Source: Longimicrobium sp. | GTDB taxonomy: Bacteria; Gemmatimonadota; Gemmatimonadetes; Longimicrobiales; Longimicrobiaceae | Reading direction: 5' to 3' | Length of the DNA stretch: 64,000 bases | NCBI GenBank assembly: GCA_036389135.1 | Contig: DASVQP010000120.1 | Span: 1 to 64,000 of the forward strand | Part shown: positions 24,495 through 33,032 of the stretch, in pieces | How positions within the stretch are numbered: the first letter of the stretch is position 1 | Layout of the letters: each line of letters begins with the position of its first letter | Program-made: the position numbers and the translations under genes | Notes under the pieces: generated by a model | The model's database searches: none | The model's input: the letters and a program-made list of their open reading frames with translations, nothing else | Told to the model about the DNA's origin: nothing

Positions 24495-24878
24495 CTACCA
24501 GGACAGCAGGGGCAGCGCGTCGACCTCGCGGAAATGTGCGTCCTTGGTCACGACGGTGAGGTCGTGCTGCTGCGCCAGGGCGGCGATCCAGATGTCGTTG
24601 CCGGGAATAGGCCGGCCCCGGATCTTGAGGGTGCCCCTGATCCCGCCGTAGTGACGCGCCGTTTCCAGGTCACAGGGGAGAAGCTTCCTGCGGGCCGCGA
24701 ACTCCTCCGCCTCCGCCATCTCACGGCGATTCGATATCTCGGCGCCATGGAACAGCTCGCCCATAGCGGTCGCCGGAACGAACACCTCCTCGGCGGCGGC
24801 GAGTAAGCCTTGAGCGGCCAGACTCCCCTTGAACAGGTCGATGATGAAGTTGGAATCGAGGAGGATCTTACCGGCCAT
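24495..24878 (-). CDS. vapC: PIN-domain toxin (VapC family), pair 1
   Basis: 127 residues from the ATG at 24878, whose first residues MAGKILLDSNFIIDLF form the first PIN strand with Asp8. Other acidic positions are Glu in AMGELFHGAE, Asp in GNDIWIAALA and Asp in VVTKDAHF, so the RNase site is complete. VapC toxins cleave tRNA or rRNA and stop translation. The gene overlaps the upstream antitoxin gene by 11 bases. A near-identical arrangement lies immediately upstream (pair 2), and GNDIWIAALAQQHDLT is shared by both toxins. Confidence 0.88.
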   Translation of the reverse strand: MAGKILLDSNFIIDLFKGSLAAQGLLAAAEEVFVPATAMGELFHGAEISNRREMAEAEEFAARRKLLPCDLETARHYGGIRGTLKIRGRPIPGNDIWIAALAQQHDLTVVTKDAHFREVDALPLLSW

Positions 24879-25113
24879 CTGGATCCATCTTCCAGCTATC
24901 CAGATCCACCGTTTCGCATCCCTCCTCGATCGCCCTGCTGACCGCATCCGCCTCTTCGTCAGTCCAGATACCCGCGAACCGCAACAGGTTGTGCCCCGGT
25001 TCTCCGCGGAGCGGTTCCCCGCTTATCTGGCGAATGTAGCCCAGCACCCGATCCTGGTCCGCGGGAGTGAGTGCCGCTAGCCGCTCGTGGATCTCCTTCT
25101 CCTGCGTCTTCAT
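24868..25113 (-). CDS. Antitoxin of the PIN toxin, pair 1
   Basis: 81 residues from ATG 25113. An N-terminal helical segment (KTQEKEIHERLAALTPADQDRVLGYI) is followed by the C-terminal AGIWTDEEADAVSRAIEEGCETVD motif, which also appears, diverged, in the pair 2 antitoxin and probably wraps the toxin. No obvious MraZ or RHH DNA-binding fold is seen. It overlaps the toxin by 11 bases. Its upstream region (25144-25176) is a 33-base block identical to that upstream of pair 2. Confidence 0.75.
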   Translation of the reverse strand: MKTQEKEIHERLAALTPADQDRVLGYIRQISGEPLRGEPGHNLLRFAGIWTDEEADAVSRAIEEGCETVDLDSWKMDPDGR

Positions 25114-25143
25114 CCCCACTCCCCGGTTGCACGCTCGCGAACC

Positions 25144-25176
25144 CGATCCTATAGGGAAGATACGCGCGAAAGCGAA
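25144..25176 (-). promoter_or_regulatory. Duplicated 33-base upstream block of TA pair 1
   Basis: Identical over 33 bases to 25926-25958. On the minus strand it reads TTCGCTTTCGCGCGTATCTT then CCCTATAGGATCG and lies about 30 bases upstream of each antitoxin start. The TATAGGAT part could be a -10 region. Complete conservation next to diverged coding DNA suggests selection as promoter or operator. Confidence 0.6.
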
Positions 25177-25195
25177 ACCGGCTCCCGGCTCGAGC

Positions 25196-25585
25196 TTACC
25201 AGGACAGCAGAGTAAGCGCATCAACCTCACGGAAGTGCGCGTCGCGCGTTGCGAGGGTGAGGTCGTGCTGCTGGGCGAGGGCGGCGATCCAGATGTCGTT
25301 GCCAGGAATGGGACGCCCTTTCCGTCTCAGTGCGTGCCTGATTTCACCGTAGAAGCGCGCGGTCACCAGATCGCAGGGGAGCACCTCGTTGATGATGGCG
25401 AACCGTTGGACACGCGCGAGCTCGGCAGTACGCCGGTTCGCCCGCTCCGCACCGAAGAACAGCTCCCCCATCGCGATACTCGGCACGTAAGCCCGCGTGG
25501 AGCCTGAGACGACGCTCTGGGCTTCGCGGCTACCGGCGAGGACGTCTACGAGGATGCTGGTGTCCAAAAGAAGCTCACCAGCCAT
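25196..25585 (-). CDS. vapC: PIN-domain toxin (VapC family), pair 2
   Basis: 129 residues from ATG 25585. The first strand MAGELLLDTSILVDVLAG has Asp8 and Asp14; later acids lie in AMGELFFGAE, GNDIWIAALA and LATRDAHF. It is clearly paralogous to pair 1, with an identical RGRPIPGND-like loop (KGRPIPGNDIW) and the same FREVDALxLLSW C-terminus. It overlaps its antitoxin by 11 bases, exactly as in pair 1. It should be an endoribonuclease held in check by its own antitoxin; cross-talk between the pairs is possible. Confidence 0.88.
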   Translation of the reverse strand: MAGELLLDTSILVDVLAGSREAQSVVSGSTRAYVPSIAMGELFFGAERANRRTAELARVQRFAIINEVLPCDLVTARFYGEIRHALRRKGRPIPGNDIWIAALAQQHDLTLATRDAHFREVDALTLLSW

Positions 25586-25895
25586 CCGGATCCACGCGCC
25601 TGCACTCCTCCTCGATCGCCTTCCACATCTCCGCTCCCTCTTCCGGCGTCCAGATTCCGAAGAAGGACTCGAGGGCCTCACCCGGAACGCCCACCGGCTT
25701 GCCTTCGGATGGGAGGCGACCAGACGCGATCGCGTCCCTGAACGCGCGAGCGGTTCCATCGGCGACGACAGGCGCCTCTGTATCTGCGCGGGGCGGGTCG
25801 CCGTTCAACTCGCGCGCGTAGTCCAGGAGGGCCTGCTGCCGGGCGGGGCTCAGCTTCGCCAGCCGCGCGAGAATCTCCTCCTCCAGTGCCGCCAT
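25575..25895 (-). CDS. Antitoxin of the PIN toxin, pair 2
   Basis: 106 residues from the ATG at 25895, preferred over one eight codons earlier because GGGGAGG stands at ribosome-site distance. The N-terminus EEEILARLAKLSPARQQALLDYAREL resembles the pair 1 antitoxin, and the C-terminus FGIWTPEEGAEMWKAIEEECRRVD matches its toxin-binding region. A 25-residue Ala/Pro/Asp insert makes it longer than its paralogue. Confidence 0.75.
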   Translation of the reverse strand: MAALEEEILARLAKLSPARQQALLDYARELNGDPPRADTEAPVVADGTARAFRDAIASGRLPSEGKPVGVPGEALESFFGIWTPEEGAEMWKAIEEECRRVDPDGW

Positions 25896-25925
25896 CCGAT
25901 CCTCCCCTGGGTGCTTCACGAGCTA

Positions 25926-25958
25926 CGATCCTATAGGGAAGATACGCGCGAAAGCGAA
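25926..25958 (-). promoter_or_regulatory. Duplicated 33-base upstream block of TA pair 2
   Basis: Same sequence as 25144-25176. Similarity continues a little on the far side (GGTTCCCGGCTC against GGCTCCCGGCTC), marking the border of the duplicated unit. Confidence 0.6.
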
Positions 25959-25971
25959 TCAGGTTCCCGGC

Positions 25972-28134
25972 TCACCAGCACTGGTCGGCGGCGAGAAAGG
26001 TGCCGGCGGCGGCTTCGTCCAGAGGGGGGGAGAAGAGGTAGCCCTGGGCGTACTGGCAGCCCAGGCGGCGCAGGTCGGCGAGGGTGTCTTCGCGCTCCAC
26101 GCCCTCGGTGACGACGGCGACGCCCAGGGCGTGCGCCATGGCCACGATGGTGCGCACCAGGTGCGGGCTCTCGGCGCCCGCGTCGGGGCCCAGGAAGGAG
26201 CGGTCGATCTTGATGGCATCCAGCGGGATGCGGTGCAGGTACGAGAGCGACGAGTACCCCGTGCCGAAATCGTCCAGGTAGAGCTGCACCCCGAACTCCT
26301 TGAGGCGGCGCATCGTCTCGGCGACTTCGGCGGTGAGCTGTAGGACGATGCTCTCGGTGATCTCCAGCTTGAGCGTGCCCGGCGCGATCCCGGAGCGGCG
26401 CAGCGCCTCGCCCACGCGCGCCGCCACGTCGGAGTGGGTGAACTGGCGGGCGGACAGGTTGACGGCCATCGTCAGCCGCTCGCAGCCCGGGCGGTCCTGC
26501 CAGCGCCTCAAGGTGGCGCACGCCTGCTCCAGCACGTACAGCCCCAGCGGCAGGATCAGCCCCGTCTCCTCGGCCAGGGGGATGAAGACATCGGGTAGGA
26601 CCGTGCCGCGCTCCGGGTGCTCCCACCGCACCAGCGCCTCGAAGCCGGCGATGCGCCCCGTCTCCAGCGACACCACCGGCTGGTAGTGGACGGTGAGCTC
26701 GTCGCGCTCCAGGGCACGGCGCAGGTCGCCTTCGAGCCGCAGGCGGTCCATCGCGTGGCCGTGCATCTCCAGGTCGAACACCTGGTACTGGCCTTGGTCG
26801 CGGTCCTTGGCGCGGTACATGGCGATGGCGGCGTCGCGCAGCACGTCCTCGGACCTGGCGTAGCCCGTCATGGACAGCGCGATTCCCACGCTGGCGCCCG
26901 TGAACACCTCGCCGCCGGCAAGGTGGAAGGGGGCCGAGAGCGCCGCCTGCACGCCCTGCGCTACTCGGACGGCGTCGGCAACGCCCTCGGCGCCGTCCAG
27001 CAGGATGGCGAACTCGTCGCCGGCCATGCGCGCGAGCATGGAGTCGGGGCGGATGCACTCGCGGATCCGCTCGGCCACGGCGCAGAGCAGCTCGTCGCCC
27101 GCCTCGCGGCCGAGGCCGTCGTTGACGCGCTTGAAGCGGTCCAGACCCGCCACCATCACCGCGAACGCGCCGTCACCCCGCTGCGCGCGCTCCACGGCCA
27201 GGTCCAGGCGGTGGATCAGGAGGCCGCGGTTGGGGAGGCCGGTGAGCTGGTCGTAGAAGGCGTTGTGGAGGAGCTTGCGCTCCAGCGCCTTGCGCTGGGT
27301 GAGATCTTCGCAGCAGGTGACGAGGCCGGCCGGGCGCCCGCGCGAGTCCACCACCACGTCCGAGCGCAGGAGCACGGGGAAGGGGGTGCCGTCCTTGCGC
27401 AGGTTCACCGTCTCGCGGCTCCAGCTCACCACCCCGTCCGTCTCGCGGGCGCGGAAGGGCTGGTGGCGGTCCTCCGGGGCGAAGATGCGGGCGTGCTTGC
27501 CCCGCAGCTCTTCGACCGTGTAGCCGTGGATGCGCGCCTCGGCGGGATTGGTGTAGAGGATGCGCCCTTCCAGGTCGGTGATGGTGATGCCGACCTGCAT
27601 CGTCTCCACCGCCTTCTCCAGCACGCGCAGCGACATCCGCCCGCGCGCGGTTCCCAGCGCCCCCACGAAGCCGGCCGCCGCGCGCTCCATCCCCGCGCCG
27701 GGAAGGGCGAGCGCCACCAGCTCCGCCACGCCCGCGAGCGTCGAGACGTCGTCGTCGGTCCAGGCGCGCGGGCGCGAGTCCACCACGCACAGCGATCCCG
27801 CCGTGTCGCCGTCGGCGGTGCGGATGGGGACGCCCAGGTAGCCGCCCTCGCCCAGCCACACGCCCGGGTCCTCGTCCACGTACTCGTGCGTGCGCGCGTC
27901 GGTGATGCGCAGCGGGCGCCCCTCGGCCACCACGTGCCCGCACAGGGTGCGCGCGAGCGGGGCCTCGCGGCGGGTGCGCCACGCATCGTCGTCCCCGGTG
28001 CCCGCGGACACGGTCGTACCGTCCGCCAGCGAGAGGAAGGCGGCGGGTGCCTCCACCAGGCGGGTAGCGAGGCGCACCAGGCGCGCGAGGTCGGCGCCTG
28101 GGATAACCGTTCGGGATGGGGAGGCGAGGCTCAC
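25972..28134 (-). CDS. GAF-PAS-GGDEF-EAL cyclic-di-GMP signalling protein
   Basis: About 720 residues from a GTG at 28134. An open frame extends to an ATG at 28350, but codons between have poor GC at third positions and include an AT-rich palindrome, so I prefer the later start. Order: GAF (first ~170 residues), PAS (from AVETMQVGITITDLEGRI), GGDEF (NAFYDQLTGLPNRG, signature written AGDEF in RMAGDEFAIL), and EAL (EALVRW, NLSARQF, EITES, DDFGTGYSSL, IKIDRSF, TEGVE). The phosphodiesterase side has all catalytic residues, and the cyclase side has an Ala variant that can still be active. No membrane segment, so it senses a cytoplasmic ligand or redox cue. Confidence 0.88.
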   Translation of the reverse strand: MSLASPSRTVIPGADLARLVRLATRLVEAPAAFLSLADGTTVSAGTGDDDAWRTRREAPLARTLCGHVVAEGRPLRITDARTHEYVDEDPGVWLGEGGYLGVPIRTADGDTAGSLCVVDSRPRAWTDDDVSTLAGVAELVALALPGAGMERAAAGFVGALGTARGRMSLRVLEKAVETMQVGITITDLEGRILYTNPAEARIHGYTVEELRGKHARIFAPEDRHQPFRARETDGVVSWSRETVNLRKDGTPFPVLLRSDVVVDSRGRPAGLVTCCEDLTQRKALERKLLHNAFYDQLTGLPNRGLLIHRLDLAVERAQRGDGAFAVMVAGLDRFKRVNDGLGREAGDELLCAVAERIRECIRPDSMLARMAGDEFAILLDGAEGVADAVRVAQGVQAALSAPFHLAGGEVFTGASVGIALSMTGYARSEDVLRDAAIAMYRAKDRDQGQYQVFDLEMHGHAMDRLRLEGDLRRALERDELTVHYQPVVSLETGRIAGFEALVRWEHPERGTVLPDVFIPLAEETGLILPLGLYVLEQACATLRRWQDRPGCERLTMAVNLSARQFTHSDVAARVGEALRRSGIAPGTLKLEITESIVLQLTAEVAETMRRLKEFGVQLYLDDFGTGYSSLSYLHRIPLDAIKIDRSFLGPDAGAESPHLVRTIVAMAHALGVAVVTEGVEREDTLADLRRLGCQYAQGYLFSPPLDEAAAGTFLAADQCW

Positions 28135-28474
28135 GGGCGCTCGGCGGCCAGAGTGTCGCCGCTGGTGCGGCGTGGATGGCGTGCGGGGCTGAGTTGTGCG
28201 GGAGAGGGATAGTAATATCCCCCAAACCGCTCCGGAAGTGTCATGAGTGACACCCTCGCCCCCGATGCATGTTCGTGACGCACTTCCCGCCTCCATCGTC
28301 ACGATTCCGCTCTGAACGGGCCAGTGCGAGTGCCGGGGAGTACGGGCCATGCACTTTTGACGCCGTTGGGGGCATCCTCGCGCGCAACAACGTCTTGGGC
28401 GTGGCGAACGGCACCCCTTGTCTCACGCGGAGGCGCGGAGAAGCTTCGCGTCCCGCGCCCGCGGATGAGGTCCA

Positions 28475-30214
28475 CTACTGGCGGCAGGGCGCGTTGGGGT
28501 CCTGCTTCGGGCCGTCCACCACCAGTCTCGCGGGGCGGTCCGCCACGGCGAACGCAATGTCGCGGACGAAGCCGGCAACGCGCACCAGCCCGTCGTAGTC
28601 GATGTACTGCGGCTCGTCGCCCACCTGGTGGTAATCCACGTGGTAGCCGCGCGACAAGTAGGTGATGGGGATGCCGTAGCGCGCGTACATGAAGTGGTCG
28701 CTGCGGCAATAGCGGTTCAGCGGGTGACGGGGCGCGTCGAAGGAGTAGTCGATCGACATCCGCTCCGTGCGGGCGGCGTTCAGCGAGTCGATGGTGGCGC
28801 CGAGCTGGGTGGAGAGGCGCCGCGACCCGATGAGCTGGATGTAGCGCGGCCCGCCGCCGCGGATGTCCTCCGCCCGGCCGCGCCCCACCATGTCCATGTT
28901 CAGCGCCGCCACGATGGAGCCGAGCGGCACGGTGGGATGATCGGTGAAGTGCTGCGAGCCATACAGCCCCGACTCCTCCGCCGTGTGCGACACGAAGAGA
29001 ATCGACCGCCGCGGCCGCCGCGCGGATGCCATCGCCTCCGCGATCTCCAGCAGCGCGACGGTGCCGCTGCCGTCGTCGTCCGCGCCGTTGAAGACGGAGT
29101 CGAGGCGCCTGCCACCGTGCGCCCGGCGCATGCTGTCCGCCAGCGCGCGGATGCGGGACGCCTGCGCCGGCGTGGGTGTCCCAGTGGGATCGTTGGCGCC
29201 CTGGGGACGCAGCACCCGGTTGTAGGCGCGCACCGAGTCGTGGTCCAGCGGCACCGTCGTCCGCCCGACGTGGTCGTTGTGCGCGCTGATGACCACGTAC
29301 TCGTTGCGCAGCCGCGGGTCGCTCCCGCGCAGCACGGCGATGACGTTGCGGGAGGGTGCGTCCAGCGGCCGGGGCGCGAATGAGAAGGTGCCGCTGACCG
29401 CGCGCCCCGCCGCCCCCGGACGCAGCCCGGCCGGCGCCGCACCCAGCATGCGCTCCGCCACCGCCACCGTCACCAGCATCCCCGGCGCGCCTGTCGCGGG
29501 AGCCGCGGCGGGGTCCGCGAGCTCCGCCTGCTCCGCCTGCACGTACTCCAGGATCGAGGGCGGCGAGATGTCCAGCGAGGCGATGGCGACCGCGGCGGCG
29601 GCGGGGTACGGGTTGGTGCTCTGCGTGCGCCAGAAGCGGTACTCGCCCTGTCCGCCCGCTCCGCGCGGCGGCAGGAGGACGACGACCTTGCCGCGCGACT
29701 GCTGCTCGGAGATCATCTCGCTCCCGATCCGCCCGCCGAACACCACCTGCGTGCCAAGTGCGGCGAGGGTGGGGGCGAAGGGGAAGACATCTTCGGTGGT
29801 GGGAAGAGGCGCCCAATCGGTCCACAGGCGCAGCGCGGAGCCGTCCACCGAGAGCGCGGCGCCGGGGTTCAGCCCCTTGCGCACCAGCGGGATCGTCTGG
29901 AAGAAGGTGCCGTTGTCGCCCATCGGCTCCAGCCCCGCGCGGCGCAGCTCGGCGGCGATGAACTCGGTGGCCATCACGTTGCCGCGCTCGCCGGACTGGC
30001 GCCCCTTCATGGAGTCGTCGGCCAGCACGTACAGGCGCGAGCGGGCGTCCTCCACGCGGATGGGTCCGGCGGTGGGGCGGGCGGCGTGGGTGCGCGGCCC
30101 ATCCTGCGCGGCGAGCGGCGCGGCGATGATCGTGGCCACGGCCAGGAGCTGTGCGATGCGAAGCTGGGTCACGGACGGGTATTGGTGTGGGTTGCGGATT
30201 CCGCTGATCTGCAT
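28475..30214 (-). CDS. Secreted M28-family metallopeptidase (aminopeptidase-like)
   Basis: 579 residues. The N-terminal signal peptide (QLRIAQLLAVATIIAAPLAAQ) would also be complete from a GTG at 30172, an alternative start that makes a more compact signal. A PA-type insert lies in the first half. The zinc ligands appear as SAHNDHVG, NGADDDGSGTVALLE, HTAEESGLYGS, NMDMVG and SDHFMYARYGIP. These are co-catalytic two-zinc exopeptidases removing N-terminal amino acids. It is secreted, so a nutritional role is likely. Single gene, followed by a 120-base gap to the signalling protein's start region. Confidence 0.88.
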   Translation of the reverse strand: MQISGIRNPHQYPSVTQLRIAQLLAVATIIAAPLAAQDGPRTHAARPTAGPIRVEDARSRLYVLADDSMKGRQSGERGNVMATEFIAAELRRAGLEPMGDNGTFFQTIPLVRKGLNPGAALSVDGSALRLWTDWAPLPTTEDVFPFAPTLAALGTQVVFGGRIGSEMISEQQSRGKVVVLLPPRGAGGQGEYRFWRTQSTNPYPAAAAVAIASLDISPPSILEYVQAEQAELADPAAAPATGAPGMLVTVAVAERMLGAAPAGLRPGAAGRAVSGTFSFAPRPLDAPSRNVIAVLRGSDPRLRNEYVVISAHNDHVGRTTVPLDHDSVRAYNRVLRPQGANDPTGTPTPAQASRIRALADSMRRAHGGRRLDSVFNGADDDGSGTVALLEIAEAMASARRPRRSILFVSHTAEESGLYGSQHFTDHPTVPLGSIVAALNMDMVGRGRAEDIRGGGPRYIQLIGSRRLSTQLGATIDSLNAARTERMSIDYSFDAPRHPLNRYCRSDHFMYARYGIPITYLSRGYHVDYHQVGDEPQYIDYDGLVRVAGFVRDIAFAVADRPARLVVDGPKQDPNAPCRQ

Positions 30215-30250
30215 CTCACGCGGAGGCGCGAAGTCGCGGAGATAAAAGCA

Positions 30251-30334
30251 TCACACGGAGGGCGCAGAGGGAACCACGAGCAAGGGAGAACTTCCTTTTG
30301 CTCTTCTCTCTGTGGCTCCGTGTCTCTGTGTGAG
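30251..30334. repeat. TCACACAGAG-type repeat, copy 2
   Basis: TCACACGGAGGGCGCAGAGG at the left and GTGTCTCTGTGTGA at the right, with a purine-rich centre. It sits upstream of the M28 gene and ends just before the HTH gene's 3' end, filling most of the gap 30215-30367. Confidence 0.7.
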
Positions 30335-30367
30335 CCCTGCCGTTTTCTTTTGGCGATCGACGTCGCG

Positions 30368-30829
30368 TCACTCGGCTGTATTCTTCTTTGCTCGGGTGCT
30401 CTTTCGGCCGGGTGCCTTCTTCGCGGCCTTGCGTGGGCGCACCTCGGCGGACACCTCGACCGACGCGCTCAGCGCCGGCACGCCCGGCTGCGAGCGGCGC
30501 GCGGCCCGCTCCACCACCTCGCGCGCTTCCACCAGGAGCGCCTCCATCCGCAGCAGGATTCCCTGCAGCTCCGCCGCCTCGCCGGGGGGTAGGTGCTCCG
30601 TGTCCTCCTGCTGGTGGAAGACGAGGACGTCGACCAGCCCCATTGTGGCGAGGCGGGTGAGCACGCTGCCGTCGGGCTGCTCCTCACCGGTCTCCCACCG
30701 GCGCACGGTTTCCTCGCCGCCCTCCAGGCCGAGCTGCTCGGCCAGCGACGCCTGGCTCAGCCTCAGCCGCCCGCGAATCCCGCGGATGATCTGCCCGATC
30801 AGGTGCTTGGGAAGGAGTCTGAGGTTCAT
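30368..30829 (-). CDS. XRE-like helix-turn-helix protein with basic C-terminal tail
   Basis: 153 residues from ATG 30829. The HTH covers about residues 10-60 (QIIRGIRGRLRLSQASLAEQL, then GEETVRRWETGEEQPDGSVL), the plan of Cro/C1 and plant-pathogen antitoxin-like regulators. A helical middle section follows, then a very basic tail (KAAKKAPGRKSTRAKK) resembling bacterial histone-like tails, which would increase non-specific DNA affinity. No toxin gene is adjacent, so a stand-alone repressor is the simplest reading. Longer upstream open frame is repeat-derived and ignored. Confidence 0.78.
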   Translation of the reverse strand: MNLRLLPKHLIGQIIRGIRGRLRLSQASLAEQLGLEGGEETVRRWETGEEQPDGSVLTRLATMGLVDVLVFHQQEDTEHLPPGEAAELQGILLRMEALLVEAREVVERAARRSQPGVPALSASVEVSAEVRPRKAAKKAPGRKSTRAKKNTAE

Positions 30830-30899
30830 GGCCGCCTGCCGGTAGAAGGGATGCGCGGTGCTCGCGTGCGTCCGACGCAAGCGGGGGGCCGGGCAGCGG

Positions 30900-31094
30900 C
30901 GCGGCGCGGGGGGGCACGGGCAGCCACGCGGGGCGGCCCCTACGGAGATTGGTGGATTGGACGGCGGTCGAGGCGCGCGGAGGGTGGGCGCGATGAATCG
31001 CGCCCCTACGCGGGCATTGGCACCCCGCGCGTAGTTCTCCCCCTCGCTCGCCCTGCGCCCCCGCTGGCGGGGGAGGGGGCCGGGGGGAGGGGGC
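30900..31094. repeat. Intergenic repeat pair (CGGGGCGGCCCCTAC and C/G-rich hairpin)
   Basis: The first unit contains CACGCGGGGCGGCCCCTACG and GCGATGAATCGCGCCCCTAC (30914-31012). The second is CTGCGCCCCCGCTGGCGGGG inside 31033-31094. The same two units occur side by side in the same order at 58143-58312, so they travel or were copied as a pair. No coding potential. Confidence 0.7.
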
Positions 31095-31097
31095 ACT

Positions 31098-32255
31098 CTA
31101 CCCCAGCACCCGCCGGGCGGCGCGCTCCAGCACGTCCACCGCCACGGGAAGCGAGTCTTCGCAGAGGTCGAAGCGGGGGGAGTGGTGCGGGTGGACGGCG
31201 CCGCGTCCCTCGTTGCGGGCGCCCACGAAGAAGTAGCAGCCCGGGACGCGCAGCAGGAACTCGCCGAAGTCCTCGGAGGCCATCGTGCGCACGTCGGGGT
31301 CGGTGCGCACGCGCTCGGCGCCAACGACTTCGAGAGCAGCCAGGCGTACGGCTTCGGCGAGGGCGGGGTCGTTGATGGTGGGCGGGGTGTCCTGCACGTA
31401 GTCGAAGCCGTATTCGGCGCCCAGGGCGGAGCACACGCCGGCCACCACGCGCTCGATGCGGCGCGGGAGCTCGGCGCAGGCGTCCACGTCAAAGGCGCGA
31501 ACGGTGCCGGTGAGGCGCGCCGTGTCCGCGATCACGTTCTGCGCGGTGCCGGCCTGGAAGGTCCCCACCGACACCACCGCCGAATCCAGCGGCGACACGT
31601 TGCGCGAGACGATGCTCTGCAGCGCCACCACCACCTGGCTCCCCACCATCACGGCATCGATCGTCTCGTGAGGGAGGGCGCCGTGCCCGCCGCGCCCGCG
31701 CAACGTGATCTCGAACGACCCCGCCGACGCCATGAACGGCCCCGGCACCACGCCGACCACGCCGCTCTCCATTCCCAGCCACACGTGCAGCCCCAGCGCG
31801 GCGTCCACCCCCTCCAGCACCCCCTCCTCCACCATGCGCAGCGCACCGCCGCCCCCCTCCTCGGCGGGCTGGAAGACGTAGCGCACGGTGCCGCCCCACT
31901 CGCCGCGCGTGCGCGCCAGCCTCTCCGCCACCGCCAGCCCGATGGCGACGTGCGCATCGTGCCCGCAGGCGTGCATCACCCCCGCGTGCGTGGAAATGAA
32001 GTCGTGCGCGCACTCCTCCTCTATGGGGAGCGCGTCCATGTCCGCGCGCAGCAGGAGCGTGGGCCCCTCACCCGCGCCGCCGTGTAGCGTGCCGACCACG
32101 CCCGTCTCGGCCACTCCGGTCTGCACCTCGTAACCCGCGGCGCGCAGCCGCTCCGCCACGATGCCAGCCGTGCGGTGCTCCTGGAAGCCGAGCTCCGGGT
32201 GCCGGTGAAGGTCGCGACGGGTGCGGATGAGGAGGTCGTGCTCAGCGGTTGCCAT
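31098..32255 (-). CDS. M20 family metallopeptidase / N-acyl-L-amino acid amidohydrolase
   Basis: 385 residues. M20D group (hippurate/IAA-amino acid hydrolase type): RRDLHRHPELGFQE, then RADMDALP with metal ligands, HACGHDAHVAIGLA, FQPAEEGGGGAL with the catalytic Glu pair, and GLHVW. A dimerisation domain separates the two halves, and the late SEDFGEFLLRVPG completes the metal site. It releases amino acids from N-acyl conjugates and is cytoplasmic. Just downstream lies the repeat pair; upstream (55 bases) is the SUKH gene in the same direction. Confidence 0.9.
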   Translation of the reverse strand: MATAEHDLLIRTRRDLHRHPELGFQEHRTAGIVAERLRAAGYEVQTGVAETGVVGTLHGGAGEGPTLLLRADMDALPIEEECAHDFISTHAGVMHACGHDAHVAIGLAVAERLARTRGEWGGTVRYVFQPAEEGGGGALRMVEEGVLEGVDAALGLHVWLGMESGVVGVVPGPFMASAGSFEITLRGRGGHGALPHETIDAVMVGSQVVVALQSIVSRNVSPLDSAVVSVGTFQAGTAQNVIADTARLTGTVRAFDVDACAELPRRIERVVAGVCSALGAEYGFDYVQDTPPTINDPALAEAVRLAALEVVGAERVRTDPDVRTMASEDFGEFLLRVPGCYFFVGARNEGRGAVHPHHSPRFDLCEDSLPVAVDVLERAARRVLG

Positions 32256-32309
32256 GCGATAAGTGCGTAAGTGGGCGCCGGGCTACAAAGTCTCCAGGCG
32301 CTCGTGAGC

Positions 32310-33026
32310 TCAGACGTAGAGCCGGGCGAACAGGTGCTCCGACGGGTGGCGGATGAACTCCTCGGGGTCGTGGGTCACGAACCCCTGGCCCATTCGCGCG
32401 TTTCGCATGTCGGCGATCCAGCCGACCTCGGGGGGAAGCGATTCCGCGAACGCGCGCAGGACCTCGTCGTCAGAGGCGAGCGCCTCCTCCAGCTCCATCC
32501 CAACCTCGCCCCGTGTACGGTTTCCGTAGTCCTGGTCGTCCTCGGTGAGGGGCAGCCCCTTCTGGACGAGATACAGCGGTCCCTGGTGGGGCGGCTCCAC
32601 CAGCTCGATCATGCCCTCGATGAACGCGGCGACGTCCGCGCACTGGTAGATGACAACGCCCCCATCGTGGCAGACGTAGTAGACGGGCCCGAACACGCCC
32701 GAACCCGGCACGACGTCCACGCTCCAGAAGTTGCCGTACCCGTCCGTGGCGATGGGCAGCGTATACGGGAAAAGCGCCTCCAGCACGTCGCGATGCCAGT
32801 TGCCGGCGAAGTTCACCGAGTCCAGCAGCGGCACACCCTCGACTACCTGCGTTACGCGCAGCACGTCGCGGGCGGCTGCCGGAACCGGCATGCCCCACTC
32901 CGCCTCCAGCTCGTCGATCTCCGCTTCCGACAGCGGCGGCGCGAACCGCACGCGCACGACCTCGCCGCGCTCGTCTGTCCACTCCCGCCCTTCCAGCGAC
33001 CGGAGCAGCTCGGCAACAGGCATCAT
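32310..33026 (-). CDS. SMI1/KNR4 (SUKH) family protein
   Basis: 238 residues. The SUKH fold is indicated by the APPLSEAEIDELEAEWGMPVPAAARDVL start, the central LPIATDGYGNFWSVD strand pair and VVIYQCADVAAFIEGMIEL helix. SUKH proteins often act as immunity proteins against secreted polymorphic toxins, or as cytoplasmic scaffold proteins. No toxin gene with a signal or Rhs core is adjacent, so an orphan immunity or regulatory role is inferred. It ends 54 bases before the M20 gene and follows the deoxyhypusine-synthase-like gene by six bases, so the three are probably co-transcribed. Confidence 0.82.
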   Translation of the reverse strand: MMPVAELLRSLEGREWTDERGEVVRVRFAPPLSEAEIDELEAEWGMPVPAAARDVLRVTQVVEGVPLLDSVNFAGNWHRDVLEALFPYTLPIATDGYGNFWSVDVVPGSGVFGPVYYVCHDGGVVIYQCADVAAFIEGMIELVEPPHQGPLYLVQKGLPLTEDDQDYGNRTRGEVGMELEEALASDDEVLRAFAESLPPEVGWIADMRNARMGQGFVTHDPEEFIRHPSEHLFARLYV

Positions 33027-33032
33027 CGGCGC

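Noticed and set aside
26617-28212. Long open frame on the + strand opposite the GGDEF-EAL gene
   Set aside because: Antisense shadow of high-GC coding DNA; the peptide is Arg/His-rich with no motif, while the minus strand has complete GAF-PAS-GGDEF-EAL motifs.
28206-28221. Cyclic-di-GMP riboswitch before the GGDEF-EAL gene
   Set aside because: Only a small GGGATA-GTAA-TATCCC palindrome is present, without the conserved riboswitch core.
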